A stretch of DNA of 64,000 nucleotides from Flavobacteriaceae bacterium (GTDB lineage: Bacteria; Bacteroidota; Bacteroidia; Flavobacteriales; Flavobacteriaceae), in contig NZFW01000024.1 of NCBI GenBank assembly GCA_002690805.1, positions 37,053 to 101,052 on the forward strand, written 5' to 3'. The position numbers and the translations under genes are program-made. Of this stretch, positions 1 to 8,249 are shown one piece after another (position 1 is the first letter of the stretch; each line of letters begins with the position of its first letter). The notes below the pieces were generated by a model. The model made no database searches. It was not told the DNA's origin and saw only the letters and a program-made list of their open reading frames with translations.

Positions 1-296
1 CTGGTGCTTCAACTATTTCAGAAATCTGCTTAACTGGTACTCCATCAATTCTGATTCCATCTCCAAACGTGGCTGCAAACCATCAGTACTTTAATGCAAT
101 GGAACTTTATAAAAAACAACTATCCGAAATAATAGAAGAGAAAGATTTAGAAAGAGATTTTAGAAAAATTTTAAAAAGCTTTTGGCTTAATAATTCTCTG
201 AGAAACAAAATTAAAATTGATTTAAAAAAATTATCTAAACCTAATGCTACTGATAAAATTGTAGAACATATTAAAACATATACAATTGAAAAATAA
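1..296 (+). CDS. murG: UDP-N-acetylglucosamine transferase MurG, C-terminal end (5' truncated)
   Basis: Partial gene entering from the left edge; codons are read from base 3 and stop at 294-296, leaving about 97 residues. MurG adds GlcNAc to lipid I to make lipid II at the inner face of the cytoplasmic membrane. The visible part starts with GASTISE, followed by the PSPN segment and then NHQYFNA. This matches the C-terminal nucleotide-sugar-binding half of the family (GAgtisE ... P.PN ... NQ.NA). It lies immediately before murC with a short overlap, the standard order in division and cell-wall clusters, which supports the call. The rest of the gene is outside the window. Confidence 0.9.
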   Translation, partial: GASTISEICLTGTPSILIPSPNVAANHQYFNAMELYKKQLSEIIEEKDLERDFRKILKSFWLNNSLRNKIKIDLKKLSKPNATDKIVEHIKTYTIEK

Positions 297-1611
297 AAAA
301 ACATTTTTTCTAATTGGAGTTGGAGGTATTGGAATGTCCTCAATTGCTCAACACCTAATTTTTAAAGGTTATAATGTATTTGGCTATGACAGAAGCTCTT
401 CTAGTATAACCGACCTATTAGAAGAAAAGGGAGTGTTGATTACCTTTTCTCATTCGGTTAATTATTTGATTAAAGGGTATAAGGTTGATAATATAAAAGT
501 TATTTATTCTGCTGCTATTAAAATTAATCATCCAGTTTTTAAGTTTTTTATTGATAGAGGATGTGTCCCAATAAAACGATCTGTTTTTTTGGCATCACTA
601 GTTAATGAAACTGAATCTTTTGCAGTTGCAGGTACTCATGGAAAAACAACAACTAGTGCAATTCTAACTCATATTTTTAAAAAAACAGATACTTCTTTTT
701 CCTCATTTGTTGGAGGAGTTATGCTTCCAGATAAGACAAATTATATACATAATGGATTTGATAAAACTATAGTTGAAGCCGATGAATTTGACAGATCATT
801 TTTAAATCTTAAGCCGCATTTTGCATGCATTACTTCTATTGATGCAGATCATTTAGATATTTATAAGAATCATGGTCAGCTCAAAGAGGCATTCATTGAC
901 TTTTCTAAAAAAGTTCAAAATAAACTAATACTTCATCATTCGATACCAATTGATGGAATTTCATACGGATTAAATACTAACGCTGATTATGAATTTAAAA
1001 ATATTAATCAAACAAAAGATGGATATTTTGTTGACCTTAAAACCCCTAATGAATATGTTTCAAAGATTTTTTGTAAAGTTTTGGGAAAATATAATTTAGA
1101 AAATATGTTGGCTGCACTTGCTTTGGCTGATCAGTCAGGCAAACCTTTAGTTAAAATTATTCAATCTTTGGGTTCTTTTCATGGTATTTTGAGAAGAATG
1201 AATAGCTATAATTTAGATGGTAAAATAATTATTGATGATTATGCTCATCACCCTACAGAAATTGCTTCTGTCCACAAAGCTTTAAGAGAAAAATATCCAG
1301 ATTCATTTATTGAAGCTGTTTTTCAGCCTCATTTATTTTCAAGAACAAGAGATTTTATGAATGATTTTGCTTATCAATTATCAAAATTTGATAGTGTTAA
1401 ATTGATGAAAATTTATCCAGCAAGAGAAGCTCCAATTAAAGGAATTAATAGTGAAAAAATTCTTAAAAAAATCACTACAAAAGCTTCATTATTAGAAAGG
1501 AAAAATTTTAATAAAAATTTGGATTTAACTAAAGCTGATGTGATTGCTATTTTGGGAGCAGGAAGTATTGGAAATAATATCAGTGAATACATAAAAGAAA
1601 AGTTAGTTTAA
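286..1611 (+). CDS. murC: UDP-N-acetylmuramate--L-alanine ligase
   Basis: Cytoplasmic ATP-dependent ligase that adds L-alanine to UDP-MurNAc, the first residue of the peptidoglycan stem peptide. The 441 residues show the N-terminal dinucleotide-like fold with GVGGIGMSS (11-19). Next are the ATP loop AGTHGKTTTS (115-124), the EADEFDRSF block (164-172), SIDADHLD (184-191) and the C-terminal DDYAHHPTEI (317-326), all Mur-ligase signatures. The start is a TTG at 286, overlapping the murG stop by 11 bases. No ATG lies upstream, and the GxGGxGMS motif is already at residue 11, so TTG is the best start. The gene overlaps ftsQ by one base (TAATG). Confidence 0.95.
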   Translation: MKNKKTFFLIGVGGIGMSSIAQHLIFKGYNVFGYDRSSSSITDLLEEKGVLITFSHSVNYLIKGYKVDNIKVIYSAAIKINHPVFKFFIDRGCVPIKRSVFLASLVNETESFAVAGTHGKTTTSAILTHIFKKTDTSFSSFVGGVMLPDKTNYIHNGFDKTIVEADEFDRSFLNLKPHFACITSIDADHLDIYKNHGQLKEAFIDFSKKVQNKLILHHSIPIDGISYGLNTNADYEFKNINQTKDGYFVDLKTPNEYVSKIFCKVLGKYNLENMLAALALADQSGKPLVKIIQSLGSFHGILRRMNSYNLDGKIIIDDYAHHPTEIASVHKALREKYPDSFIEAVFQPHLFSRTRDFMNDFAYQLSKFDSVKLMKIYPAREAPIKGINSEKILKKITTKASLLERKNFNKNLDLTKADVIAILGAGSIGNNISEYIKEKLV

Positions 1612-2315
1612 TGATAAATGATAAGTTATTTTTTGGATTAAGCACTGTTTTTTTGATATCAGTAATATCAATTTCCCATGTTCAATTTTTCAATAGTAAC
1701 GAACAAAAATCAAATATTTTATTTGAAATTGATAAATCAAAATTTTTGAGTGAATCTCTAGTTAATAAATTGTTAAAACAAAAGATTGGCAATAAAGAAA
1801 AACAATCAAATCTTAAACTAGATTTGAATAGTATTGAGAATTTTTTGGAGAAAACACCCGAAATTCATAATGCTGAGGTTTTTCTGAATACTAATAAAAA
1901 TATTAATGTTAAAATTTTAGAAACTTCTCCGATATTAAGAATTGAAAATAATGGGTTTTATATAGATTCTTTTGGTGTTAAGATACCTCTTTCAAATAAT
2001 TATGTTGCTAAAGTTCCAATTTTTAGTGGAGTTTTTAGAGAGTATATGATTAATGACTTGGTAGGATTGTCTAAGAATCTAATTAATGACAATTATTTGA
2101 AAGATGAATTTGTTGAAGTATGGGATGAAAAAGAAGGTTATGCTATGAGACTCCGAAATTTTGATTTTGAAGTTTTTGTAGGTAGAGTAAAGAATATGAA
2201 TAATAAAATACAGAAATTGAAAGGCTTTTGTGCTTATACGATTGAGAATAAGTTTAAAAAACAACCTAAAAGAATTGATTTGACAATCTCAGATCAAATT
2301 GTTTCAACAAACTAA
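1611..2315 (+). CDS. ftsQ: Cell division protein FtsQ-like
   Basis: A 234-residue bitopic membrane protein. One hydrophobic segment lies at about residues 6-24, followed by an extracytoplasmic part whose first section (about 45-95) has the pattern of a POTRA domain (SIENFLEKTPEIHNAEVFLN). FtsQ links early and late divisome proteins in the periplasm. Sequence similarity to classical FtsQ is weak by eye. The call rests mainly on topology, size and the fixed position between murC and ftsA. The start codon overlaps the murC stop, suggesting translational coupling. Nothing else in this position of the cluster would fit better. Confidence 0.8.
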   Translation: MINDKLFFGLSTVFLISVISISHVQFFNSNEQKSNILFEIDKSKFLSESLVNKLLKQKIGNKEKQSNLKLDLNSIENFLEKTPEIHNAEVFLNTNKNINVKILETSPILRIENNGFYIDSFGVKIPLSNNYVAKVPIFSGVFREYMINDLVGLSKNLINDNYLKDEFVEVWDEKEGYAMRLRNFDFEVFVGRVKNMNNKIQKLKGFCAYTIENKFKKQPKRIDLTISDQIVSTN

Positions 2316-2320
2316 AGAAA

Positions 2321-3637
2321 ATGGATAAAAATACTTCAGTAGGATTAGATATTGGTACAACAAAAATTGTTGCTATGGTTGGTGTTAAAAATGAATTTGA
2401 CAAAGTTGAGGTTTTAGGAGTTGGAAAGTCGGAGAGTATTGGTGTCCATAGAGGAGTTGTTAATAATATTACACAAACAATTCAATCAATAATTAAAGCA
2501 GTTGAGGAAGCAAAAGTTGCATCGGGATCTGAAATAGAGGAGGTTGTAGTTGGTATTGCCGGCCAGCATATCAGAAGCTTGCAGCATAGTGACTATATAA
2601 CAAGAGATAGCCCGGAAAAAGTTATTAATGAAAATGATATTGAAAGACTAATTCAACAAGTTTATAAGTTAGTTATGTTACCAGGTGAAGAAATTATACA
2701 TGTTCTTCCACAAGAATATAAAGTCGATGGACAAGCAGAAATTAAAGAGCCAATTGGTATGTATGGAGGAAGGCTTGAGGCTAACTTTCATGTAGTTGTT
2801 GGACAAGTTTCATCGATTAGAAATATTGGAAGATGTATAAAAAGTTCTGGTTTAAAAATGGCAAATATAACACTAGAACCCCTTGCTTCATCAAATGCAG
2901 TTTTAAGTATTGATGAAAAGGAGGCTGGTGTAGCTTTAATTGATATTGGAGGAGGAACAACAGATTTGGCAATTTTTAAAGATGGAATAATAAGACATAC
3001 TGCCGTAATACCTTTTGGAGGAAATGTAATTACTGAGGATATTAAAGAAGGATGTTCTATCATTGAAAAGCAAGCAGAACTTTTAAAAATTAAATTTGGT
3101 TCTGCATGGCCAGGGGAAAATAAGGATACTGAAATTGTTTCTATTCCAGGTCTTAGAGGTCGAGATCCAAAAGAAATTTCTCTTAAAACTTTATCAAAAA
3201 TTATTAATGCCAGAATAGTTGAGATTATAGAGCAAGTTTTTCTTGAAATTAAAAATTACGGACATAGTGAACAAAAAAATAAACTTATAGCAGGGATTGT
3301 TCTTACTGGAGGAGGAAGTCAACTAAAACATCTTAAACAACTAGTTGAATATATAACAGGAATGGATACCAGAATTGGATATCCTGGAGAACATTTAGCT
3401 GGAGATTCAAATAAAAATACAAGTCCAATGTTTTCAACTGCAGTTGGACTATTAATGAATGCACTTGATGATATAAACTACTCAAAAGATGAAGAAAATA
3501 GTAAAGGAGATTTTGATGAAAACCAACCACTTAGCGCAGAAAATAATAGTGAAATAAAAATAGATAAATCGATTTCCAAAAAGTCAATTTTTGATAAATG
3601 GGTCGAAAAGTTTAAAGATTTTTTAGACAATGCATAA
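2321..3637 (+). CDS. ftsA: Cell division protein FtsA
   Basis: Actin-like ATPase that tethers FtsZ filaments to the inner membrane. Visible are the phosphate-1 motif LDIGTTK (9-15), the phosphate-2 motif DIGGGTTDL (208-216) and the adenosine motif VLTGGGSQL near residue 330. After a low-complexity acidic/serine linker, the last 17 or so residues (SIFDKWVEKFKDFLDNA) form an amphipathic helix of the kind that binds membrane in this family. At 438 residues it is of normal length. It lies five bases after ftsQ and 14 bases before ftsZ, in the usual order. Confidence 0.96.
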   Translation: MDKNTSVGLDIGTTKIVAMVGVKNEFDKVEVLGVGKSESIGVHRGVVNNITQTIQSIIKAVEEAKVASGSEIEEVVVGIAGQHIRSLQHSDYITRDSPEKVINENDIERLIQQVYKLVMLPGEEIIHVLPQEYKVDGQAEIKEPIGMYGGRLEANFHVVVGQVSSIRNIGRCIKSSGLKMANITLEPLASSNAVLSIDEKEAGVALIDIGGGTTDLAIFKDGIIRHTAVIPFGGNVITEDIKEGCSIIEKQAELLKIKFGSAWPGENKDTEIVSIPGLRGRDPKEISLKTLSKIINARIVEIIEQVFLEIKNYGHSEQKNKLIAGIVLTGGGSQLKHLKQLVEYITGMDTRIGYPGEHLAGDSNKNTSPMFSTAVGLLMNALDDINYSKDEENSKGDFDENQPLSAENNSEIKIDKSISKKSIFDKWVEKFKDFLDNA

Positions 3638-3651
3638 TTTAATTAATACTC

Positions 3652-5505
3652 ATGGATAGAGAAAATAGCACAAATTTTAGTTTTGATTTGCCAAAAAATA
3701 AAAGTAATCTAATAAAAGTTATAGGAGTCGGAGGAGGAGGAAGTAATGCAATCAATTATATGTTCAAACAGGGAATTAATGGAGTTGATTTTGTTGTATG
3801 TAATACAGACGCTCAAGCTTTGAATGAAAGTCCTGTTCCGATTAAAATTCAATTAGGTGCAAGCTTAACTGAAGGTTTAGGTGCAGGAGCAAACCCTGAT
3901 GTTGGAGCTGAAGCTGCTCAAGAAAGTTATGAGGATATTAAAAGTCTTTTGAACACTCAGACTAAAATGATTTTTATCACAGCTGGTATGGGAGGTGGAA
4001 CTGGAACAGGAGCTGCTCCAATAATTGCACGAATGGCAAAAGAACTAGATATTTTAACTGTTGGAATTGTTACTATGCCCTTTCAATTTGAAGGAAAAAT
4101 AAGAATAGACCAAGCTCAAAAAGGATTAGAAAAAATAAAATCAGAAGTTGATTCTTTAGTAGTTATAAATAATAATAAATTGAGGGAGGTATTCGGAAAT
4201 CTTGGATTTAAAGCAGGGTTTTCAAAGGCCGATGAGGTTCTGTCAAAAGCAGCTAGGGGAATTGCTGAGGTCATAACTCATCACTACACACAAAATATTG
4301 ATCTTAAAGATGCTAAAACTGTTCTATCAAATAGTGGATCTGCAATAATGGGTTCTGGAACAGCAAGTGGGACAAACAGAGCACAGGAGGCAATTATTAA
4401 AGCATTAGATTCTCCGTTATTAAATGATAATAAAATAACTGGCAGTAAAAATGTATTATTACTAATAGTATCTGGGTCAGAAGAAATAACAATTGATGAA
4501 ATTGGAGAGATTAATGACTACATTCAATCTGAAGCTGGAAATAATACAAATATTATTATGGGTGTAGGCGAAGATGAAGAATTAGAGAATGAAATATCAG
4601 TTACTATTATTGCAACTGGGTTCAATATAGATCAACAAAATGAGATAGTTAATACAGAAACAAAAAAAGTAATTCATACCCTCGAGGAGGATCAAAAAAT
4701 GGAACATATTCTTATTTCAAATGATGAAAAAAAAGTTCTAAATTCAATAGATAGTTCTGAAGAGTTAAAGTATGAAATATCAATTGAAAACAGCACGGAT
4801 AATAAAAGATTCAATTTGCTTATCACAGATGAAATTAGAGATATAGATGTTATATTTGAAGAGGTTAATTACGATAATACTATTACAAAAGATGTCATGA
4901 AAACTTCCGAATTAGAATTTGTCACTGATGATAATATCATAGATGAATTTGAGGGAGATTTCATAATTAATGAGTTGTCCCAGGAGGTTCAAGACATAGA
5001 AGTTATAGAGGAAGAGTTAATAGACGCTGATAAAGAAAATCAAATAACTTTTGATTTCGGAATACCAAATAGTAGAATAGAAAGCATAGATAGTAAATTA
5101 ACAAATTTAAATAATTCTGATGTTGATATAAATAAAGATGAGATATTTATTGATTCAGATAAAAGTCAGTTTTCAGAACTATTTAATATTGAAGTTAATG
5201 ACCCCGAAGTAGTTAATCCTAAAAAAACTAATGAAGAAAACCCTTTTGATAAAACATTAAGTGAAACCGCATCAATAGAAAATAAAAAAAGAATGGTTCA
5301 ATTGAAAAAATTTAATTATTCTTTTAAAAACAATTTAAATAAAATTGATGACTTAGAAAAAGAGCCAGCATATAAAAGACATGGCTTGAAACTAGATCAA
5401 GAGGATAATACTTCAAATGAAACAAAATTAATTATTGAAACTGATGATAATGATGAGATTCAATTAAAGTCCAATAATTCTTTTTTACATGATAACGTTG
5501 ATTAA
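3652..5505 (+). CDS. ftsZ: Cell division protein FtsZ with long acidic linker
   Basis: Tubulin-like GTPase that forms the Z ring. The N-terminal core carries [11 protein letters not shown] (23-33), NTDAQAL (51-57) and the GTP signature [12 protein letters not shown] (112-123). The core ends near residue 325. A very acidic linker of about 240 residues follows, and then a short conserved segment [11 protein letters not shown] (571-581). In Bacteroidota this segment is the likely C-terminal peptide that binds FtsA. The total of 617 residues is long compared with about 380 in Escherichia coli, but long linkers are common in flavobacteria. The segment is followed by a further acidic tail of about 35 residues. 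Confidence 0.97.
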   Translation: MDRENSTNFSFDLPKNKSNLIKVIGVGGGGSNAINYMFKQGINGVDFVVCNTDAQALNESPVPIKIQLGASLTEGLGAGANPDVGAEAAQESYEDIKSLLNTQTKMIFITAGMGGGTGTGAAPIIARMAKELDILTVGIVTMPFQFEGKIRIDQAQKGLEKIKSEVDSLVVINNNKLREVFGNLGFKAGFSKADEVLSKAARGIAEVITHHYTQNIDLKDAKTVLSNSGSAIMGSGTASGTNRAQEAIIKALDSPLLNDNKITGSKNVLLLIVSGSEEITIDEIGEINDYIQSEAGNNTNIIMGVGEDEELENEISVTIIATGFNIDQQNEIVNTETKKVIHTLEEDQKMEHILISNDEKKVLNSIDSSEELKYEISIENSTDNKRFNLLITDEIRDIDVIFEEVNYDNTITKDVMKTSELEFVTDDNIIDEFEGDFIINELSQEVQDIEVIEEELIDADKENQITFDFGIPNSRIESIDSKLTNLNNSDVDINKDEIFIDSDKSQFSELFNIEVNDPEVVNPKKTNEENPFDKTLSETASIENKKRMVQLKKFNYSFKNNLNKIDDLEKEPAYKRHGLKLDQEDNTSNETKLIIETDDNDEIQLKSNNSFLHDNVD

Positions 5506-5523
5506 ATTTGTAAAAATAAGAAC

Positions 5524-5970
5524 ATGTCATTAGAGAATAATATTTCAATTAAAATTAAAGAGGCTATGAAGTCAAAAGATGTTCTTCGACTTGAGGCCTT
5601 AAGGGCAATTAAAACTTCTTTACTCTTATTAAAAACTGAGGACAGAAATAAAGAGGTTTCTGAGTCAGATGAAGTTTTAATGCTTCAAAAGTTGGTTAAG
5701 CAAAGAAAGGAAAGTGCGGCAATTTATAGAAAACAAAATAGAGTTGATTTAGCTGAGCCTGAGGAAGCTCAAGCAGGAGTAATTTCAGAATTTCTTCCAG
5801 AACAATTATCTGAATCAGAAATTGAAAAAATTGTGATCGAAACAATTAATAAAATTAGTGCTCAAGGAATGAAAGATATGGGTAAAGTGATGGGAGTTCT
5901 GTCAGGAAAATTAGCTGGAAAAGCCGATGGAAAAACAATTTCTAGTATAGTTAGGCAAAAACTTTCATAA
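5524..5970 (+). CDS. GatB/YqeY domain protein
   Basis: A 148-residue cytoplasmic protein with the whole-length pattern of the YqeY family, which resembles the tail domain of the GatB amidotransferase subunit: LRLEALRAIKTSLL near the start, KQRKESAAIY in the middle, and the helical end MGKVMGVLSGKLAGKADGK. The family is thought to help tRNA-dependent amidation or bind tRNA, but its precise role is not settled. It follows ftsZ by 18 bases, as is common in Flavobacteriia, so it is probably cotranscribed with the division cluster. A tRNA-Arg gene starts 12 bases downstream. Confidence 0.9.
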   Translation: MSLENNISIKIKEAMKSKDVLRLEALRAIKTSLLLLKTEDRNKEVSESDEVLMLQKLVKQRKESAAIYRKQNRVDLAEPEEAQAGVISEFLPEQLSESEIEKIVIETINKISAQGMKDMGKVMGVLSGKLAGKADGKTISSIVRQKLS

Positions 5971-5982
5971 TATATTTATGAT

Positions 5983-6056
5983 GGCCCAGTAGTTCAACTG
6001 GATAGAATATCAGATTTCGGCTCTGAGGGTTAGGGGTTCGAATCCTCTCTGGGTCA
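5983..6056 (+). tRNA. tRNA-Arg (anticodon UCG)
   Basis: A complete cloverleaf can be drawn by hand over 74 bases. The acceptor arm GGCCCAG pairs with CTGGGTC with one G-U, and the discriminator base is A. The anticodon stem TCAGA/TCTGA encloses the loop TTTCGGC, giving anticodon TCG, which reads CGN arginine codons. The T arm AGGGG/CCTCT carries the TTCGAAT loop. The terminal CCA is not encoded. The gene sits directly after the YqeY-like gene, and the next 1.4 kb contains accessory-looking genes. Confidence 0.95.
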
Positions 6057-6124
6057 CAATTTCAAAGAAATATTTATAGAGTTTTTTAATTATGTTTACA
6101 TCCACTTTATTAGTAAAAATAAAT

Positions 6125-6337
6125 TTAGGGCAGATCAAATAAGTCTTCTACTTTACAACCAAGTGTTTTTGCGATTTTTAATGCTAAAACTGTTGATGGA
6201 ACATATATTCCATTTTCAATGGCATTAATACTCTTTCTTGATACCTCTGCAGCAACAGATAAATCCTGTTGAGTTAAATTTGCAGATTTTCTAAATTCTT
6301 GTAAATTATTTATAAGTTTTTTATGATTTTTCCCCAA
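6125..6337 (-). CDS. Small XRE/Cro-CI family transcriptional regulator
   Basis: A 70-residue protein that is almost entirely one helix-turn-helix domain (about residues 8-65): NLTQQDLSVAAEVSRKSINAIE contains the recognition helix, followed by LALKIAKTLG and VEDLF. It resembles the compact regulators paired with small membrane proteins (YozG-like type). The likely start is TTG at 6337. It lies two codons after the TAG stop of the upstream membrane-protein gene and in the same reading frame (TAG GTT TTG GGG). Expression is therefore probably by reinitiation after that stop. The partner gene and the dyad at 6744-6807 suggest local autoregulation, which is inference. Confidence 0.8.
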   Translation of the reverse strand: MGKNHKKLINNLQEFRKSANLTQQDLSVAAEVSRKSINAIENGIYVPSTVLALKIAKTLGCKVEDLFDLP

Positions 6338-6340
6338 AAC

Positions 6341-6736
6341 CTACTTTTTTTCAAAATCATCAACAGCATCGGTTAGTTCTTTACCTGTATTGGGATAAAG
6401 GTATCCTGCTATCAAAGTTCCAATACCTATTAAACAAACTAAAGCCCCAACACCTTTTAAAATTTGACCAATTGCTAAATATCCAAATAGATAGAGCCCA
6501 AGACCTACAAAAATTGTAATAACTCCATTTCTACGATAATCAATGGGTTCTTTTTTTCTTTCTTCAAAAATTTTAAGTAATTCTTCAATTTTATCAGAAT
6601 TATCTAAATTTTTTGATATTTCTAGTACAGTTTCTCTTTTATCTTTTCCTTCATAATAAAGCCAGATAAATACAGCAACTGGTATTATGATTCCTGTAAT
6701 CATCCCGAAAATTGGTATTATAATATTTTGATCCAT
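6341..6736 (-). CDS. Small integral membrane protein (DUF6249-like)
   Basis: A 131-residue protein with a hydrophobic segment at about 7-27, a charged middle (KGDKRET to EERKKEP region, about 30-66), and two further hydrophobic segments at about 73-113. A short acidic cytoplasmic-type tail follows (TDAVDDFEKK). The pattern looks like the DUF6249 membrane family, recalled rather than searched. No enzymatic motif is visible. It precedes the XRE regulator in the same transcription direction and reading frame, separated from it by a single TAG. Function unknown; a membrane sensor or partner for the regulator is plausible but unproven. Confidence 0.7.
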   Translation of the reverse strand: MDQNIIIPIFGMITGIIIPVAVFIWLYYEGKDKRETVLEISKNLDNSDKIEELLKIFEERKKEPIDYRRNGVITIFVGLGLYLFGYLAIGQILKGVGALVCLIGIGTLIAGYLYPNTGKELTDAVDDFEKK

Positions 6737-6743
6737 AATTTAT

Positions 6744-6807
6744 ATTTTATAATGTAACGCAAACTTAACATAATTTATAATGATAAGCAAACGTTACATT
6801 ATAAAAT
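6744..6807. repeat. 64-nt symmetric dyad (perfect 16-bp outer arms)
   Basis: The outer arms 6744-6759 (ATTTTATAATGTAACG) and 6792-6807 are perfect reverse complements. Inside them, both strands carry the same unpaired CAAA (6760-6763 and 6788-6791). CTTA pairs with TAAG (6764-6767 / 6784-6787). A symmetric A/A mismatch and CAT/ATG follow, around an 8-base loop (6772-6779). The element starts 7 bases upstream of the membrane-protein gene start. It could be an operator for the XRE protein, a folded mRNA leader, or a recombination site with integron attC-like geometry. The sequence alone does not decide. Confidence 0.75.
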
Positions 6808-6814
6808 TTAATCT

Positions 6815-6835
6815 ATTAATGTATTTTACATTAAT
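6815..6835. repeat. Short palindrome, 9-bp arms around TTT
   Basis: ATTAATGTA (6815-6823) and TACATTAAT (6827-6835) are perfect inverted arms separated by TTT. It begins 5 bases beyond the stop of the YwaF-like gene (minus strand) and 8 bases from the larger dyad. With only one G-C pair it is a poor intrinsic terminator. A protein-binding site is as likely. Confidence 0.5.
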
Positions 6836-6840
6836 GATAT

Positions 6841-7539
6841 TTATTTGGTTTTAGAATATAAAACTTTAGTAAAAAGAAGGTATGTTATTCCAAAAAGGAT
6901 AAAAATTATCATATTAAGATAAATCAAATACATAGGCCACTCTCCAATAATTAATGGATTCTTCACATTTGGGGGCTCGTTGACATACATATAATTAGAT
7001 TTTAAGAATCGATTTATGGGAATTAAAATAATCATAAGAAGATCTAAAAAAATCAATGTCCTAAGCCAAGAAAGTTTTCTAAGTTTATAGTTTAAGTAAT
7101 AAAAAAGATATAGTGGAATGAGAATAATTAGTCCATGACTTAGGTAATAAATCATATATTCTAAATTACTTCCATCGTAATCATTTATTTGAGGTGTCAA
7201 TATTGCAACGATACCTCCCAAAACACCTCCATAAAAATTAAACTCAAATAATTTTTTATTTTTAGTAATGAATAATATAAAAATGCAGATTAGACTATTG
7301 ATACTGCACAAGTGAAGAGGTAAGTGCTCCTTGAGACTCCATTGACCAGACTCTATATTTCCATAATGAGATACAATTGTGACTATTAATAAACAAAAAC
7401 TTAAAGTTTTAGCAATAATTAAGTTTTGTTTTACACTAAAAAATTTTCCAATAAATAAAAATAAAGAAATAGAAAAAAATGATATCAAAAAATTTCTAGT
7501 CCATTCAAAAGATAAAAATTCAATAAAATACTCTCTCAT
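6841..7539 (-). CDS. YwaF-like (TIGR02206-type) integral membrane protein
   Basis: A 232-residue protein with about six or seven hydrophobic segments. The family-type features are a tryptophan-rich stretch followed by LPLHLCSINS near residue 93, then GGVLGGIVAILTP (about 104-116), then YYLSHGLIIL (about 131-140). These match the conserved hypothetical membrane family containing Bacillus YwaF, recalled rather than searched. No transport or catalytic function is established for the family. It is on the minus strand between rpe and the dyad, with intergenic gaps on both sides, so it is probably its own unit. TATATTTA lies a few bases upstream of the ATG and resembles a -7 element. Confidence 0.7.
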   Translation of the reverse strand: MREYFIEFLSFEWTRNFLISFFSISLFLFIGKFFSVKQNLIIAKTLSFCLLIVTIVSHYGNIESGQWSLKEHLPLHLCSINSLICIFILFITKNKKLFEFNFYGGVLGGIVAILTPQINDYDGSNLEYMIYYLSHGLIILIPLYLFYYLNYKLRKLSWLRTLIFLDLLMIILIPINRFLKSNYMYVNEPPNVKNPLIIGEWPMYLIYLNMIIFILFGITYLLFTKVLYSKTK

Positions 7540-7585
7540 TTTTAAATATAATAATAAATGAATTCAGAGTAGTATAATCTTATTT

Positions 7586-8242
7586 TTAATTAGTGATTGA
7601 TTTTAAATTAGAAATTGTTTCTAAGGGGTTATTGGATTTAAATACAAAGCTTCCAGCAACTAACACATCAGCTCCATTTTCAATTAATTTTTCAGCATTT
7701 TTATCAGTAACTCCCCCATCAATCTCGATAAGTGCTTTACTTTCCTTAGAATCAATAAGCTGTTTAAGTTCTTGTGTTTTCTTAAATGTATTTGTAATAA
7801 ATTTCTGTCCACCAAAACCAGGATTAACGCTCATTAAACAAACTAAATCAATATCTTCAATTATTGAATCTAAAACTGATACTGGAGTGTGAGGGTTTAG
7901 AGCAACACCTGCTTTCATATTATTATTTTTAATTTCTTGAATTGTTCTGTGAAGATGATTACATACTTCGAAATGAACGGTTAAGTATTTTGCATTTAAA
8001 GCAGCAAATGTTTTAATATAGCGGTCTGGATTAACAATCATTAGATGGACATCAAGCGGTTTATTAGCAGAAGAATTTATAGATTTTAATACTGGCATTC
8101 CAAATGAAATATTTGGAACAAAAACCCCATCCATAATATCTATATGAAACCAATCAGCATCACTTTTATTAATCATCTTGCAGTCACGCTCTAAATTACC
8201 AAAATCAGCCGCTAGAATTGATGGTGCAATAAGCTTTTTCAT
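7586..8242 (-). CDS. rpe: Ribulose-phosphate 3-epimerase
   Basis: TIM-barrel epimerase that interconverts ribulose 5-phosphate and xylulose 5-phosphate in the pentose phosphate pathway. Typical blocks are KLIAPSILAADFGNL at the N terminus, HIDIMDGVFVPNIS, HLMIVNPDRYI, MSVNPGFGGQKFI, EIDGGV and ADVLVAGSFVF. The start was set at the ATG at 8242, because the family begins a few residues before APSIL. An in-frame ATG at 8257 would add five residues and overlap the sigma-factor gene end. Even with the chosen start the two genes are only seven bases apart, so they are probably cotranscribed. Confidence 0.95.
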   Translation of the reverse strand: MKKLIAPSILAADFGNLERDCKMINKSDADWFHIDIMDGVFVPNISFGMPVLKSINSSANKPLDVHLMIVNPDRYIKTFAALNAKYLTVHFEVCNHLHRTIQEIKNNNMKAGVALNPHTPVSVLDSIIEDIDLVCLMSVNPGFGGQKFITNTFKKTQELKQLIDSKESKALIEIDGGVTDKNAEKLIENGADVLVAGSFVFKSNNPLETISNLKSITN

Positions 8243-8249
8243 AGACCTT

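Noticed and set aside
2788..3063. Antisense open frame within ftsA
   Set aside because: Codon pattern follows from the ftsA coding strand, there is no promoter or start context, and no domain is recognised.
6744..6807. The dyad as a genuine integron attC site
   Set aside because: The expected RYYYAAC/GTTRRRY cores are not present, no integrase gene is in the window, and no second copy was seen. Geometry alone is not enough, so it is reported as an unassigned dyad.
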